From contig PGXY01000007.1 in assembly GCA_002839375.1 (NCBI GenBank), positions 496,001 through 560,000 of the forward strand: a stretch of DNA of 64,000 nucleotides, written 5' to 3'. This DNA is from Spirochaetae bacterium HGW-Spirochaetae-1. Its GTDB lineage: Bacteria; Spirochaetota; UBA4802; UBA5550. This document shows positions 43,272 through 51,853 of this stretch, piece after piece (the stretch's first letter is position 1; every line of letters begins with the position of its first letter). Both the position numbers and the translations under genes were made by a program. The notes beneath the pieces were generated by a model. That model searched no databases and had not been told where the DNA came from. It was given only the letters and a program-made list of their open reading frames with translations.

Positions 43272-45542
43272 TCAACTATTTTTCTGGATATATTCGAAAC
43301 CGATCAGAACAATATCATCCTCGCTGATGGCATCACCCTGGAAATTTTTAACATTGTCAATTATCAGGTCCAGAGAGTCCTTCAATGGCTTGCTGCTCTG
43401 TTTTTTAATGATATTCAGCAGTCCGTTATAGCCGAGCATTTCTTTGTTTTTATTGATGGTTTCATGAATGCCGTCGGTATATATAAACAGCCTGTCACCC
43501 TGCTTGAGGGAGACCGTCATTTCCTCGATAACGGCCTCTTTAAACATACCAATGGGTTTACCTCGCGGTGTGAGTAACTCCACAGATTTTTCCTTTTTTC
43601 TGAAGAGTACCGGCGGACAATGACCTCCTCTGGTAAATGTAAAATTCATGAAAGGACCATCCTGCTCAAAAAAACCGTATATGGCAGTGAGAAAATAGGA
43701 TCCCATGCTTGAATATAACTCTCTGTTCAACCTCTGCAGTAAAGGGACAGGCCTGTCGCCGAATTTTATACTTAATCTATCGATTGCCGATTTCACCAGT
43801 GCAAGAAACAGGGCTGCTGAAATGCCATGCCCTGCCACATCTCCGAGAAAAACTCCCAGCCTGTTGTTGCTCAGTTCATTAAAGGAGAAGAGATCACCAC
43901 CGATTGCCTCCAACGGCATATAACAGTACCCGATTGCCAGGCCGGGAAATTGGGGGGCTTCAGCGGGAAGAATCTGCTTTATGATCATCTGCGCATATTG
44001 CAAATCTTTGACCATGGCCTGGTTCTGGGCCCGCAATTTCTCCTCGCTTATCTTAAGAGCCTCTTCGGATTTTTTCCGGTCCGTAATATCTTCTTTTACG
44101 GCAACAAAGTGGGTAATCTTACCCTCCTGGTTTCTGTAAGGCGAAATTGAAGCAAATTCCCAGTATAGTTCCCCGTTCTTTTTTTTATTATGGAATTCCC
44201 CCCGCCACTCATTACCGGCCAGAATGGTCGTCCAAAGATTGTTATAAAAATCTCCGGTTTGCCATCCCGATTTGAGAATCGCCGGTGTTTTCCCCAGGAC
44301 TTCGCGTGAGTTGTATCCCGTAAGGCTTGTAAATTTCGGATTAACGTATTCTATTGTCCCCTTGATATCGGTTATGATTACCGAAGCGGGGCTCTGTTCT
44401 ATCGCACTGGATAATTTACTTATCTCCTCTTCAGCTTCCTTGCGTCCCGTAATATCATCCAGGGTCCCCACGATATTTTTCACATTACTGCCGTGAATCA
44501 GAGTGGAAAGGAAAACAGAGACGATCCTTTTTTCGCCATTCTTTCTTTCCAGTTCCGATTCAAAATGCACTATCGCCGCATCCTTGACAAACCTGGACCT
44601 GAGCAGGCTGAAGATTTGCCGGGTTATTTCAGTATTGAACATGGTGGACACGGCGTTACCAATTATCTGCGACGAGGAATAGCCGGTAATATCCGTAAAC
44701 AGTCTGTTGACCATGAGAAATTTGCCTTCGCTGTCAATGACGAAAATCGGATTGGTATTATCCATTACCCTTTCGATAAATTCATAGGACCTGATAAGAG
44801 TATCCATCATGAATTTCTGTTCACTGATATCTTCAGCTACCTTCATATAATGGGTCGTTTCCCCCTTGCTGTTCTTGATGGGAGATACTGTGGCCGATTC
44901 CCAGAAGATTTCGCCGCTCTTGCGCCGGTTCTGCAGCTCCCCCTTCCATTCCTTGTCGTTGTTTACGGCATTCCAGATGTCCTGATATACAGTGGGTTCG
45001 ATGTCGACGGGATTTATAAAAACATAATTTTCACCTTTGATATCCGCCTGCTTGCAGCCCGTCATTCTTTCAAAACCGGGATTCACATACTCAACAATGC
45101 CGTCTATACCGGCGATAACTATTGATACAGGGCTCTGCTCCACAGCAATGGAAAGCTTGCGTATCATATCTTCACGCTGTTCATTCTCCCAGCTGAGAAA
45201 GCTATTGACCAGTCCCAGCACCTTTCCGTCAGAAAGTTTCTCGCAATTGATCTCGCAGTATATTAATTTACCATCATGGCCCGTAATCCGAATTTTACTG
45301 CATACCGTTTCGGCCCCGGCGAAATCACAGAACATTTTCTGATCATCGACAGGAATAAGTTCATCCAGGGATTTGCCAATATAATATTCAGGGGTATGTT
45401 TGGTATATATCTCAACTGAGGGATTAATGAACAGGCACAGGCCCTCTTCATTAAGTAAAAAAATGATATCCTTACTTTGCCTGAAAAGAAATTCTCTGAC
45501 AAGTTCCAGATTTAGTTCCTTTTTGTCGATATCACCGGTCAT
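43272..45542 (-). CDS. Four-PAS SpoIIE/PP2C-type serine phosphatase
   Basis: A 756-residue RsbU-like phosphatase. Four PAS domains occupy about 15-500; the second and fourth are near copies (AVEQSPVSIVIAGIDGIVEY and AIEQSPASVIITDIKGTIEY). A short coiled linker precedes the SpoIIE domain (about 530-750) with GGDLFSFNEL, LGVFLGDVAGHGISAALFL, FTRGGHCPPVLF and IYTDGIHETIN, all metal-site aspartates present. It should dephosphorylate a STAS antagonist in partner switching. Its ATG lies 4 bp after the trpGD stop, so it is coupled to the tryptophan genes. The STAS gene at 1-253 is one possible client, not proved. Confidence 0.9.
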   Translation of the reverse strand: MTGDIDKKELNLELVREFLFRQSKDIIFLLNEEGLCLFINPSVEIYTKHTPEYYIGKSLDELIPVDDQKMFCDFAGAETVCSKIRITGHDGKLIYCEINCEKLSDGKVLGLVNSFLSWENEQREDMIRKLSIAVEQSPVSIVIAGIDGIVEYVNPGFERMTGCKQADIKGENYVFINPVDIEPTVYQDIWNAVNNDKEWKGELQNRRKSGEIFWESATVSPIKNSKGETTHYMKVAEDISEQKFMMDTLIRSYEFIERVMDNTNPIFVIDSEGKFLMVNRLFTDITGYSSSQIIGNAVSTMFNTEITRQIFSLLRSRFVKDAAIVHFESELERKNGEKRIVSVFLSTLIHGSNVKNIVGTLDDITGRKEAEEEISKLSSAIEQSPASVIITDIKGTIEYVNPKFTSLTGYNSREVLGKTPAILKSGWQTGDFYNNLWTTILAGNEWRGEFHNKKKNGELYWEFASISPYRNQEGKITHFVAVKEDITDRKKSEEALKISEEKLRAQNQAMVKDLQYAQMIIKQILPAEAPQFPGLAIGYCYMPLEAIGGDLFSFNELSNNRLGVFLGDVAGHGISAALFLALVKSAIDRLSIKFGDRPVPLLQRLNRELYSSMGSYFLTAIYGFFEQDGPFMNFTFTRGGHCPPVLFRKKEKSVELLTPRGKPIGMFKEAVIEEMTVSLKQGDRLFIYTDGIHETINKNKEMLGYNGLLNIIKKQSSKPLKDSLDLIIDNVKNFQGDAISEDDIVLIGFEYIQKNS

Positions 45543-45546
45543 AAGA

Positions 45547-47145
45547 TCATATACTGTTCGTTATTTCCTTTAATTGAATAAGCTTCTCCCGGGCCCTTCC
45601 GGAACCGATAGATTCTTCTGCCATTTTAATGCCATCGGCAACATCCGTTCCCAGTCCGGCAGCGATGGCAAATCCGGCATTCAGACACACAATATCACGG
45701 GCTGCTCCGCGTGTTCCATCAAATATTTGATTTATGATATGGGCATTTTCCACGGCATCACCCCCCTTCACCAGGTTGATTCCACTTCGCGCGTAACCCG
45801 CATCCTCGGGCCTGAAGGTAAACAATTTCACTTCTCCATCCCGGATCTCGGCGATAAGAGTTTCGTCGGATATGGATATTTCATCGAGCCCATCATTCGA
45901 TGATACTACATACCCCCGGGAAATGCCAAGATTTTTCAGAACAATAGCAATTTTTTCCACTAATTTCTGGCTGTAAATACCCATAATCTGGAACCGGGCC
46001 GAGGCCGGATTAGTGAGGGGACCCAGGATATTAAAAACAGTCCGTATCCCCATTTCACGCCTGGGGCCTATGGCATATTTCATTGCCGGGTGAAGCTTGG
46101 GCGCAAAAAGAAAACCAATGCCGATCTGATCAATGCAATGGGCCACCTCTTCCGGACCGAGATCGATATTCACATTCAATGCTTCCAGCACATCGGCACT
46201 TCCCGATTTACTTGAAATACTTCTGTTCCCATGCTTTGCTATTTTCACGCCGGCACTGGCGGCAACTATAGCGGCTGCCGTTGAAATATTGAAGGTTCCC
46301 GAAGAATCACCCCCGGTACCGCAGGTATCCACAAGATCACGACTGACAGGCTTTATCTTTATTGACTTATCCCGCATAACCTGTGCAAAGGCGGTTATCT
46401 CCTCCGTTGTTTCACCCTTCAGACGAAGAGCGGTAAGAAAAGACGCTATTTGGGCAGGTGTGCTGTTTCCCTCCATGATCTCGTTCATGACGGATTGCGC
46501 CATATCCCGTGTCAGGTCCTTTTGGTCCATGACCCTGGCAATGGCATCGCGGATCAAAATCCCGTCGGCTTTTTTCTCATAGGAATAATCGAGAAAATTC
46601 TTCAGCAGGTTTTTACCCTCTTTTGTCAGAATGGATTCGGGATGGAATTGAACACCTTCCGTGAGATGCCTCCGGTGCATCACTCCCATTATCTCTCCGT
46701 CATTGCAGTATGCTGTAACTTCCAGTTCATCCGGGAGTGTATTAGTGTCGATTGCCAGAGAATGGTAGCGTGTTGCTTCGAAGCCTTTAGGTATATCACG
46801 AAAAATTCCCTTGCCCCCGTGATCAATGGCGCCGATCTTTCCATGCATGAGATACTTGGCCGAAACGATTTTTGCCCCAAAGGCGTATCCAATAGCCTGA
46901 TGACCAAGGCATACACCGAGAATGGGAATTTTTCCACTGAACTGGCGTATCACCTCAACGGTTATCCCGGCGTCCTCGGGCCTGCCTGGACCCGGGGATA
47001 TTATAATATGGGAAGGCTTCATTTTTTCAATATCACCGACACTAATTGCGTCATTCCGCACTACAAGGACTTTCTGGGAAAGCTCTTCCAGGTATTGTTT
47101 CAGATTATATGTGAAAGAATCATAATTATCAATTAATAATATCAT
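45547..47145 (-). CDS. trpGD: Anthranilate synthase component II / anthranilate phosphoribosyltransferase fusion
   Basis: A 532-residue fusion. Residues 1-190 are a class I glutamine amidotransferase, with the nucleophile cysteine in GVCLGHQAIGYAF and the histidine-glutamate pair in VQFHPES. Residues about 200-530 are TrpD, with DTCGTGGDSSGTFNISTA, KHGNRSISSKSGSADVLEAL and IFNILGPLTNPA. It supplies ammonia to TrpE and adds phosphoribose to anthranilate, steps one and two of tryptophan synthesis. The start overlaps the trpE stop by 4 bp. No further trp genes follow. Confidence 0.95.
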   Translation of the reverse strand: MILLIDNYDSFTYNLKQYLEELSQKVLVVRNDAISVGDIEKMKPSHIIISPGPGRPEDAGITVEVIRQFSGKIPILGVCLGHQAIGYAFGAKIVSAKYLMHGKIGAIDHGGKGIFRDIPKGFEATRYHSLAIDTNTLPDELEVTAYCNDGEIMGVMHRRHLTEGVQFHPESILTKEGKNLLKNFLDYSYEKKADGILIRDAIARVMDQKDLTRDMAQSVMNEIMEGNSTPAQIASFLTALRLKGETTEEITAFAQVMRDKSIKIKPVSRDLVDTCGTGGDSSGTFNISTAAAIVAASAGVKIAKHGNRSISSKSGSADVLEALNVNIDLGPEEVAHCIDQIGIGFLFAPKLHPAMKYAIGPRREMGIRTVFNILGPLTNPASARFQIMGIYSQKLVEKIAIVLKNLGISRGYVVSSNDGLDEISISDETLIAEIRDGEVKLFTFRPEDAGYARSGINLVKGGDAVENAHIINQIFDGTRGAARDIVCLNAGFAIAAGLGTDVADGIKMAEESIGSGRAREKLIQLKEITNSI

Positions 47146-48626
47146 AGATATTCCTCAACCATCTCAATTGCTTTTGTCAACGCCTTCAGCTTGTGTATTG
47201 TTTCATAGTATTCCCTTTCAGGGATGGAATCGGCCACAAGCCCTGCACCGGCCTGGAGATAGGCAAATCCGTCTTTCACAACAAATGTGCGAATAGTGAT
47301 ACAGCTGTCAAAATTCATATCATACGAGAAATATCCTATCATCCCGGAATACACACCACGGCGTTCCGACTCCAGTTCGGAGATAATCTCCATGGCCCGT
47401 ATTTTCGGCGCGCCCGATACGGTCCCTGCGGGAAAAGTCGCCTTTATAAGATCGAAAACATCGCAGTCATGCTGAAGCTTTCCCGTAACGTTTGATACGA
47501 TATGCATGACATGGGAGTAATATTCCACGACCATGAGATCATCGACCTTGATCGTACCGCCCTGGCACACCCGGCCGATGTCGTTTCTTGCAAGGTCAAC
47601 GAGCATAATATGTTCCGCACGTTCCTTTTCATCACCCAGCAGTTCCTGCTCATTGAGACGATCTTCCTCCGGAGTGGCCCCGCGCGGTCGTGTACCCGCT
47701 ATGGGGCGAATATTTACCGTCCCGTCACTGAGCTGCACATGGATCTCCGGCGAAGAGCCGATTATCTCCATGTCATTGCACTTGAGATAGAACATGTAAG
47801 GTGATGGATTGATAATCCGCAGGCATCGGTAGAGATTGAAGGCGTCACCGCTGACGGGAATTTTCAGTCTCTGGGACAGAACTAGCTGAAATATATCCCC
47901 ATCAAAAATATGCTGCTTTGCCTTTTCAACGGCCTCTTCAAAACGCTCTTTTGAAAAATTAGACTTGTATGCAATGCGGCCCTTTTCCTTTTTTACGGCA
48001 AAGGGCTCCAGTTTGAGCCCCTCACCGCTGACCTGTTTGACCATTTCGGTTATCCTGGCAGCGCAGCGGTCATAAATTTTTCCAGCGTCATCACCCTCAA
48101 TAAAGGGTGAATTCACCACAAAAAGTTTATGCGTCAGGCCGTCATACACGATGACCATATCAGCCATAATGAGCTCAAAATCATTCTGACCGATTGTATC
48201 CTTCTGCTGAAGTTCCACTTTTTCAAAATACTGAATGGAATCATACCCGATAAAACCGACAACGCCGTTTACAAAAGGCGGCAGTGAATTATTTTTATAT
48301 GGCTCGATCCGTTTAAAATATTCACGTATGAATTCCATCGGATTTTCATAACGCCCCTTGACATCCTTTTTATCACCGTCCACGATAGAAACGATGCCGT
48401 CCTTACAGGTGATGGCCTTCTCGGAGTTGCCCATGAAACTATAGCGGCCCATGTATTCTCCGCTGACAGCGCTTTCAAGGAGAAACTGGTATCTCCCTCC
48501 CCGTGTCTTAAGGAACAGGGAGATGGGGGTGTACATATCGCCCTGCAGCTCGGTATAAATCGGAATGAGATTATACTCCGAGGCCAGGCGGATAAATTCA
48601 GTTTTTTCAGGATATATTTTTTGCAA
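47142..48626 (-). CDS. trpE: Anthranilate synthase component I
   Basis: A 494-residue chorismate-utilising enzyme making anthranilate with TrpG. N-terminal feedback-inhibition part includes FLLESAVSGEYMGRYSFMG (LLES motif); the catalytic part has IAGTRPRGATPEEDRLNEQE, DLARNDIGRVC, HIVSNVTGKL, FPAGTVSGAPKIRAME and GAGLVADSIPE. Start is TTG at 48624-48626 with GGAG 7 nt upstream. No leader peptide with tandem Trp codons and no attenuator was seen in the 80 bp before it. Confidence 0.95.
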   Translation of the reverse strand: MQKIYPEKTEFIRLASEYNLIPIYTELQGDMYTPISLFLKTRGGRYQFLLESAVSGEYMGRYSFMGNSEKAITCKDGIVSIVDGDKKDVKGRYENPMEFIREYFKRIEPYKNNSLPPFVNGVVGFIGYDSIQYFEKVELQQKDTIGQNDFELIMADMVIVYDGLTHKLFVVNSPFIEGDDAGKIYDRCAARITEMVKQVSGEGLKLEPFAVKKEKGRIAYKSNFSKERFEEAVEKAKQHIFDGDIFQLVLSQRLKIPVSGDAFNLYRCLRIINPSPYMFYLKCNDMEIIGSSPEIHVQLSDGTVNIRPIAGTRPRGATPEEDRLNEQELLGDEKERAEHIMLVDLARNDIGRVCQGGTIKVDDLMVVEYYSHVMHIVSNVTGKLQHDCDVFDLIKATFPAGTVSGAPKIRAMEIISELESERRGVYSGMIGYFSYDMNFDSCITIRTFVVKDGFAYLQAGAGLVADSIPEREYYETIHKLKALTKAIEMVEEYL

Positions 48627-48706
48627 TGTTAAACTCCGTTACATATTTGTAATTAAAAAACGGATTAGACGATAATATTTCATGCTAGAATTTCAAGGTT
48701 TCTTTT

Positions 48707-49618
48707 TCAATCATTATTTTCAAGGCATGTCCTGAAACCATAATAAGGACTCCTGGCCGTGGGACAGCGGCGAAATCGGTAAGCTGGATTCTTCTGGACG
48801 GGCATACTCATAAGCGATCCGCCTCGCAGCACCTTGTATGTCTCGCCGAATTCAGTGTTTGCCGGACCTCCGGGATATTGCCTGAACCAGTTTATTGTCC
48901 ATTCCCAGACCAATCCTGTTGGATGAAAACTCCTGTTCTCATGAGCAATATCAATCAACACGTGCATGAATGATTTGTTTTCTACCCGGCTGTCACTCTG
49001 AAGACCCTGCATATCTCGCAGCTTTATCTCATAAAGCTGCACCATGGCCTCCCACTCCCATTCCGATGGCAGGCGCACCTTTTCTCCGGTTATATTCGAT
49101 TTATACCTGCAATATTCCTCAGCATCATTGCATGACACCTGCAGCACCGGCACCAGGGCCCCATATTCCCTGTAGAGAATATCATCATCATTCATAAAAG
49201 GAGCATTCCAGGAAACATCTCTTTTTTTTTCCCATTGATTGCCCCACACCCAGCCCCAGCCATCACGTTCCGCCTCAGTCCTGTAACCCGTTTCAGCAAT
49301 AAACGCCTTAAAATCATCATAGACTGTAAGTTTTTTTGAAACATGGCATGACTGCAGCTCAACATCATGGCGGGGATAGGAATTATACAGGTATGTGCTG
49401 TTTATGGCAGGACCGGTGAATGACCTGTCGGCGAGAATGGAACGAATTTCATCATCGGTCATTCCCACCGGGTACAGTCCCTGGGGAATTTCGAAATAGC
49501 TATTTCGTTCAACTTTCTTCATTTTGAGGAGGATATTTCTGCCGCTGTGTTCAGTAACCGGTATATTAAATGAACAGGTATTGTTATTCCAGAGAGTCCA
49601 TAATACTGTAGAGGTCAC
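48707..49618 (-). CDS. Formylglycine-generating-enzyme-like (SUMF1/FGE) protein
   Basis: A 303-residue protein with an FGE-sulfatase domain: FEIPQGLYPVGMTDDEI at the front, VLQVSCNDAEEYCRY and RLPSEWEWEAM in the middle, GLVWEWTINWF, and the ending KVLRGGSLMSMP with YRFRRCPTARSPYYGFRTC. Family members oxidise sulfatase cysteines, but many bacterial copies have other roles or only a structural fold. There is no sulfatase nearby. GTG 49618 overlaps the previous gene by 35 bp; ATG 49522 is an alternative but lacks a ribosome site. Third gene of the acidic-GAF-FGE operon. Confidence 0.8.
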   Translation of the reverse strand: MTSTVLWTLWNNNTCSFNIPVTEHSGRNILLKMKKVERNSYFEIPQGLYPVGMTDDEIRSILADRSFTGPAINSTYLYNSYPRHDVELQSCHVSKKLTVYDDFKAFIAETGYRTEAERDGWGWVWGNQWEKKRDVSWNAPFMNDDDILYREYGALVPVLQVSCNDAEEYCRYKSNITGEKVRLPSEWEWEAMVQLYEIKLRDMQGLQSDSRVENKSFMHVLIDIAHENRSFHPTGLVWEWTINWFRQYPGGPANTEFGETYKVLRGGSLMSMPVQKNPAYRFRRCPTARSPYYGFRTCLENND

Positions 49619-51851
49619 TGCCGTCTTCTGGAAACTCGGCTATCATGAAGGTGACCAGCAGCTGAATATTATTGCCGCCCGATGATTCAACGACTTTATT
49701 CCTGATGGCATTGGCAAGAGGTATCGTATATTTTTTGTCCTTTCCCGGCAGCACTAAAAGAAAACGGTTTCGCCCGTAGCGGAAAGAGAAATCGGTGTCC
49801 GACAGCCTGCTCCTGATTATTTTTTCAAAATTCTCCAGGAGTGATCGCGATTCCTCATAGCCGAACAAATTGTAATAGCGCTTGAAATTTTTGATAGAAA
49901 ACAAGGCGAACGTAACCGGAATATTGAGCTCTGCTGCGTTCTCCAGTTCCTCGGCAATGCGGTAAAAAATAACTTCTATATTATCGATATATTTTTTCCC
50001 GCGGGAATCGCTCTCTCGTATCACCTCGATATAACTGAAAATAAACCGTGATATCTTTTTTATTTTATTGTCTATTTTTTTAATATCCACATTATCGCGC
50101 ATGCGAAAAACAACAATAATCCCGTTCAACCGGCTTCCCAGGACAAAAGGATATGCCCTGAATATGGCCATTTTATTAATCCGGTTTTCATCGAAAACAT
50201 CGAGAATCATTCCCGCATTTTTAAAATCATCTACAATTACCGGCGCTTCACTTCTTCCCAGGTGTTTTATCAGATGTGCTTTAGAATTTATCCTGAAATC
50301 GTCCTCCTGCAGGGAAAGAAAATCCTCCAGCTCCACGAAATAAGGGAAAAAAGATCCATCTTTTCTGTCCTGCACAAATATGGCATAACTGAGAATTCCC
50401 AGTTTTTCGAACTCATCCCTAACCGTTACGCGAATCTGGTCAATTGAATTCTCATTCACGATCTTTTCCTGGAACCAGTCCACATGCCGTATATCACTCA
50501 GGTCATTTTTTAAAAATTCTATTTCCCTGTTCAGCTTTTCCTTTTCAACTATATTATTCAGTACAATGGCCGACGTTCTGCAGACTATCCGGATGAAGGC
50601 CTTTTCCTCGTCGGTATAATCCTCCACCGACACCTTATCCCCCAGCAGAACCGCACCGATTATATTTTTCCTGAATACTATGGGAGCCATATACCGGGCA
50701 TCAATGGCAAGATAATTAAGATAATCATCCTGCAGCCCCGGATCATTCTTGTATGCATCAAGATCCATTATTTTTTTAAGCCGGTGCAGTTCGCCCAGAA
50801 TACCTTCATTTTTATTGAAATAAAGACCGTGATTGTCGATTGCTACTCCCTGGGAAACAGGAAGAATCCATCGCAGGCTGTCCGGTGAATCCGGTACTAT
50901 TACCGAGGATGAAGTTGAGCCTATCTGGCCCATGAGCGTAAAAAGTATTACATCATATAGTTCTTCTTTAGTCGTGCATTTTATGATTTCTTTTTCAATT
51001 TCATAAAGCAAAAGATAGTCGTCAAACCGCGTATCTTCCTCAACCTCGGAGTAATCTCCATTTATTGACATATCTGTTTCATCATAGTCGGCTTTAGATA
51101 CGCTTTCAAATTCATCGGTCAACGATTCGCCCATATCCCGGTCGTTATTCCTCCCGGAACTCACAGTCGCTCTTTCAGCTTCGCTTCCATCGTCATGAGC
51201 CTCTTTGATCACCGGTCTCTTTTCAACCGAAAGGTCCGGTTCATCTTCAGGTCCCAGCAAATCAACCTCTGCATCATCGGACTCAAAAGGCTTTGCTTCT
51301 GCAGCCGTAATTATTCTTTCCTGTTTATCCTTGGGAGCAGGACCTTCTCCACCGATCCCCGGACTTCCGGTCCCTGGCAACATGCCGGCACCAGTTGATT
51401 CCTCTTCCCCCGGCAGTTCAAATAATTCATCTTCAATTTCACGCCCTGGGGTAGTCTGTATATCGAGTTCCCTGTCATCGATGGCAAATTCTTCCAGACG
51501 AGCATGGTCAGCCATATCTGATTCAATTGGAGACTCGGAAATTTCTTCATCAATTATAAAGTCATTATCCAGTTCATCGGTGACCGGTACTTCGTCACCA
51601 ATTTCAGCTGAAATATTATTTTCTTCAACGGCAACAAGATCATCACCGTCGAGAACGTAGATCTCATCCTTCCCGTTCACTTCTATAATGGAATCGACGG
51701 GTTTTCCCGTATCGGCCATATCAGGCGACGTTTTATCCTCGTCCACAATGAGATCGGTCTCGGCAGGCCCCATAATTCTGTCCATAATGGTCTCATGCCC
51801 TTTCCGGTTCATCTCCTTCTTATATTCCAGTGCTTTTTCGAGAAGCCCCAT
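49584..51851 (-). CDS. Acidic-N-terminal GAF protein with degenerate GGDEF domain
   Basis: A 755-residue cytoplasmic protein. Residues 1-275 are disordered and strongly acidic (LIVDEDKTSPDMAD, VLDGDDLVAVEENN). Residues about 280-445 form a GAF domain (DYLLLYEIEKEIIKCTTKEE, then ARYMAPIVFRKNIIGAVLLG); a second GAF-like unit covers about 470-590. Residues about 610-755 match a diguanylate cyclase, but the GGDEF site reads RYGRNRF (691-697) and the metal aspartate is serine in FSIKNFK, so it should be inactive. It follows the acidic gene by 2 bp. Likely a sensor or scaffold; ligand unknown. Confidence 0.78.
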   Translation of the reverse strand: MGLLEKALEYKKEMNRKGHETIMDRIMGPAETDLIVDEDKTSPDMADTGKPVDSIIEVNGKDEIYVLDGDDLVAVEENNISAEIGDEVPVTDELDNDFIIDEEISESPIESDMADHARLEEFAIDDRELDIQTTPGREIEDELFELPGEEESTGAGMLPGTGSPGIGGEGPAPKDKQERIITAAEAKPFESDDAEVDLLGPEDEPDLSVEKRPVIKEAHDDGSEAERATVSSGRNNDRDMGESLTDEFESVSKADYDETDMSINGDYSEVEEDTRFDDYLLLYEIEKEIIKCTTKEELYDVILFTLMGQIGSTSSSVIVPDSPDSLRWILPVSQGVAIDNHGLYFNKNEGILGELHRLKKIMDLDAYKNDPGLQDDYLNYLAIDARYMAPIVFRKNIIGAVLLGDKVSVEDYTDEEKAFIRIVCRTSAIVLNNIVEKEKLNREIEFLKNDLSDIRHVDWFQEKIVNENSIDQIRVTVRDEFEKLGILSYAIFVQDRKDGSFFPYFVELEDFLSLQEDDFRINSKAHLIKHLGRSEAPVIVDDFKNAGMILDVFDENRINKMAIFRAYPFVLGSRLNGIIVVFRMRDNVDIKKIDNKIKKISRFIFSYIEVIRESDSRGKKYIDNIEVIFYRIAEELENAAELNIPVTFALFSIKNFKRYYNLFGYEESRSLLENFEKIIRSRLSDTDFSFRYGRNRFLLVLPGKDKKYTIPLANAIRNKVVESSGGNNIQLLVTFMIAEFPEDGSDLYSIMDSLE

Positions 51852-51853
51852 GC

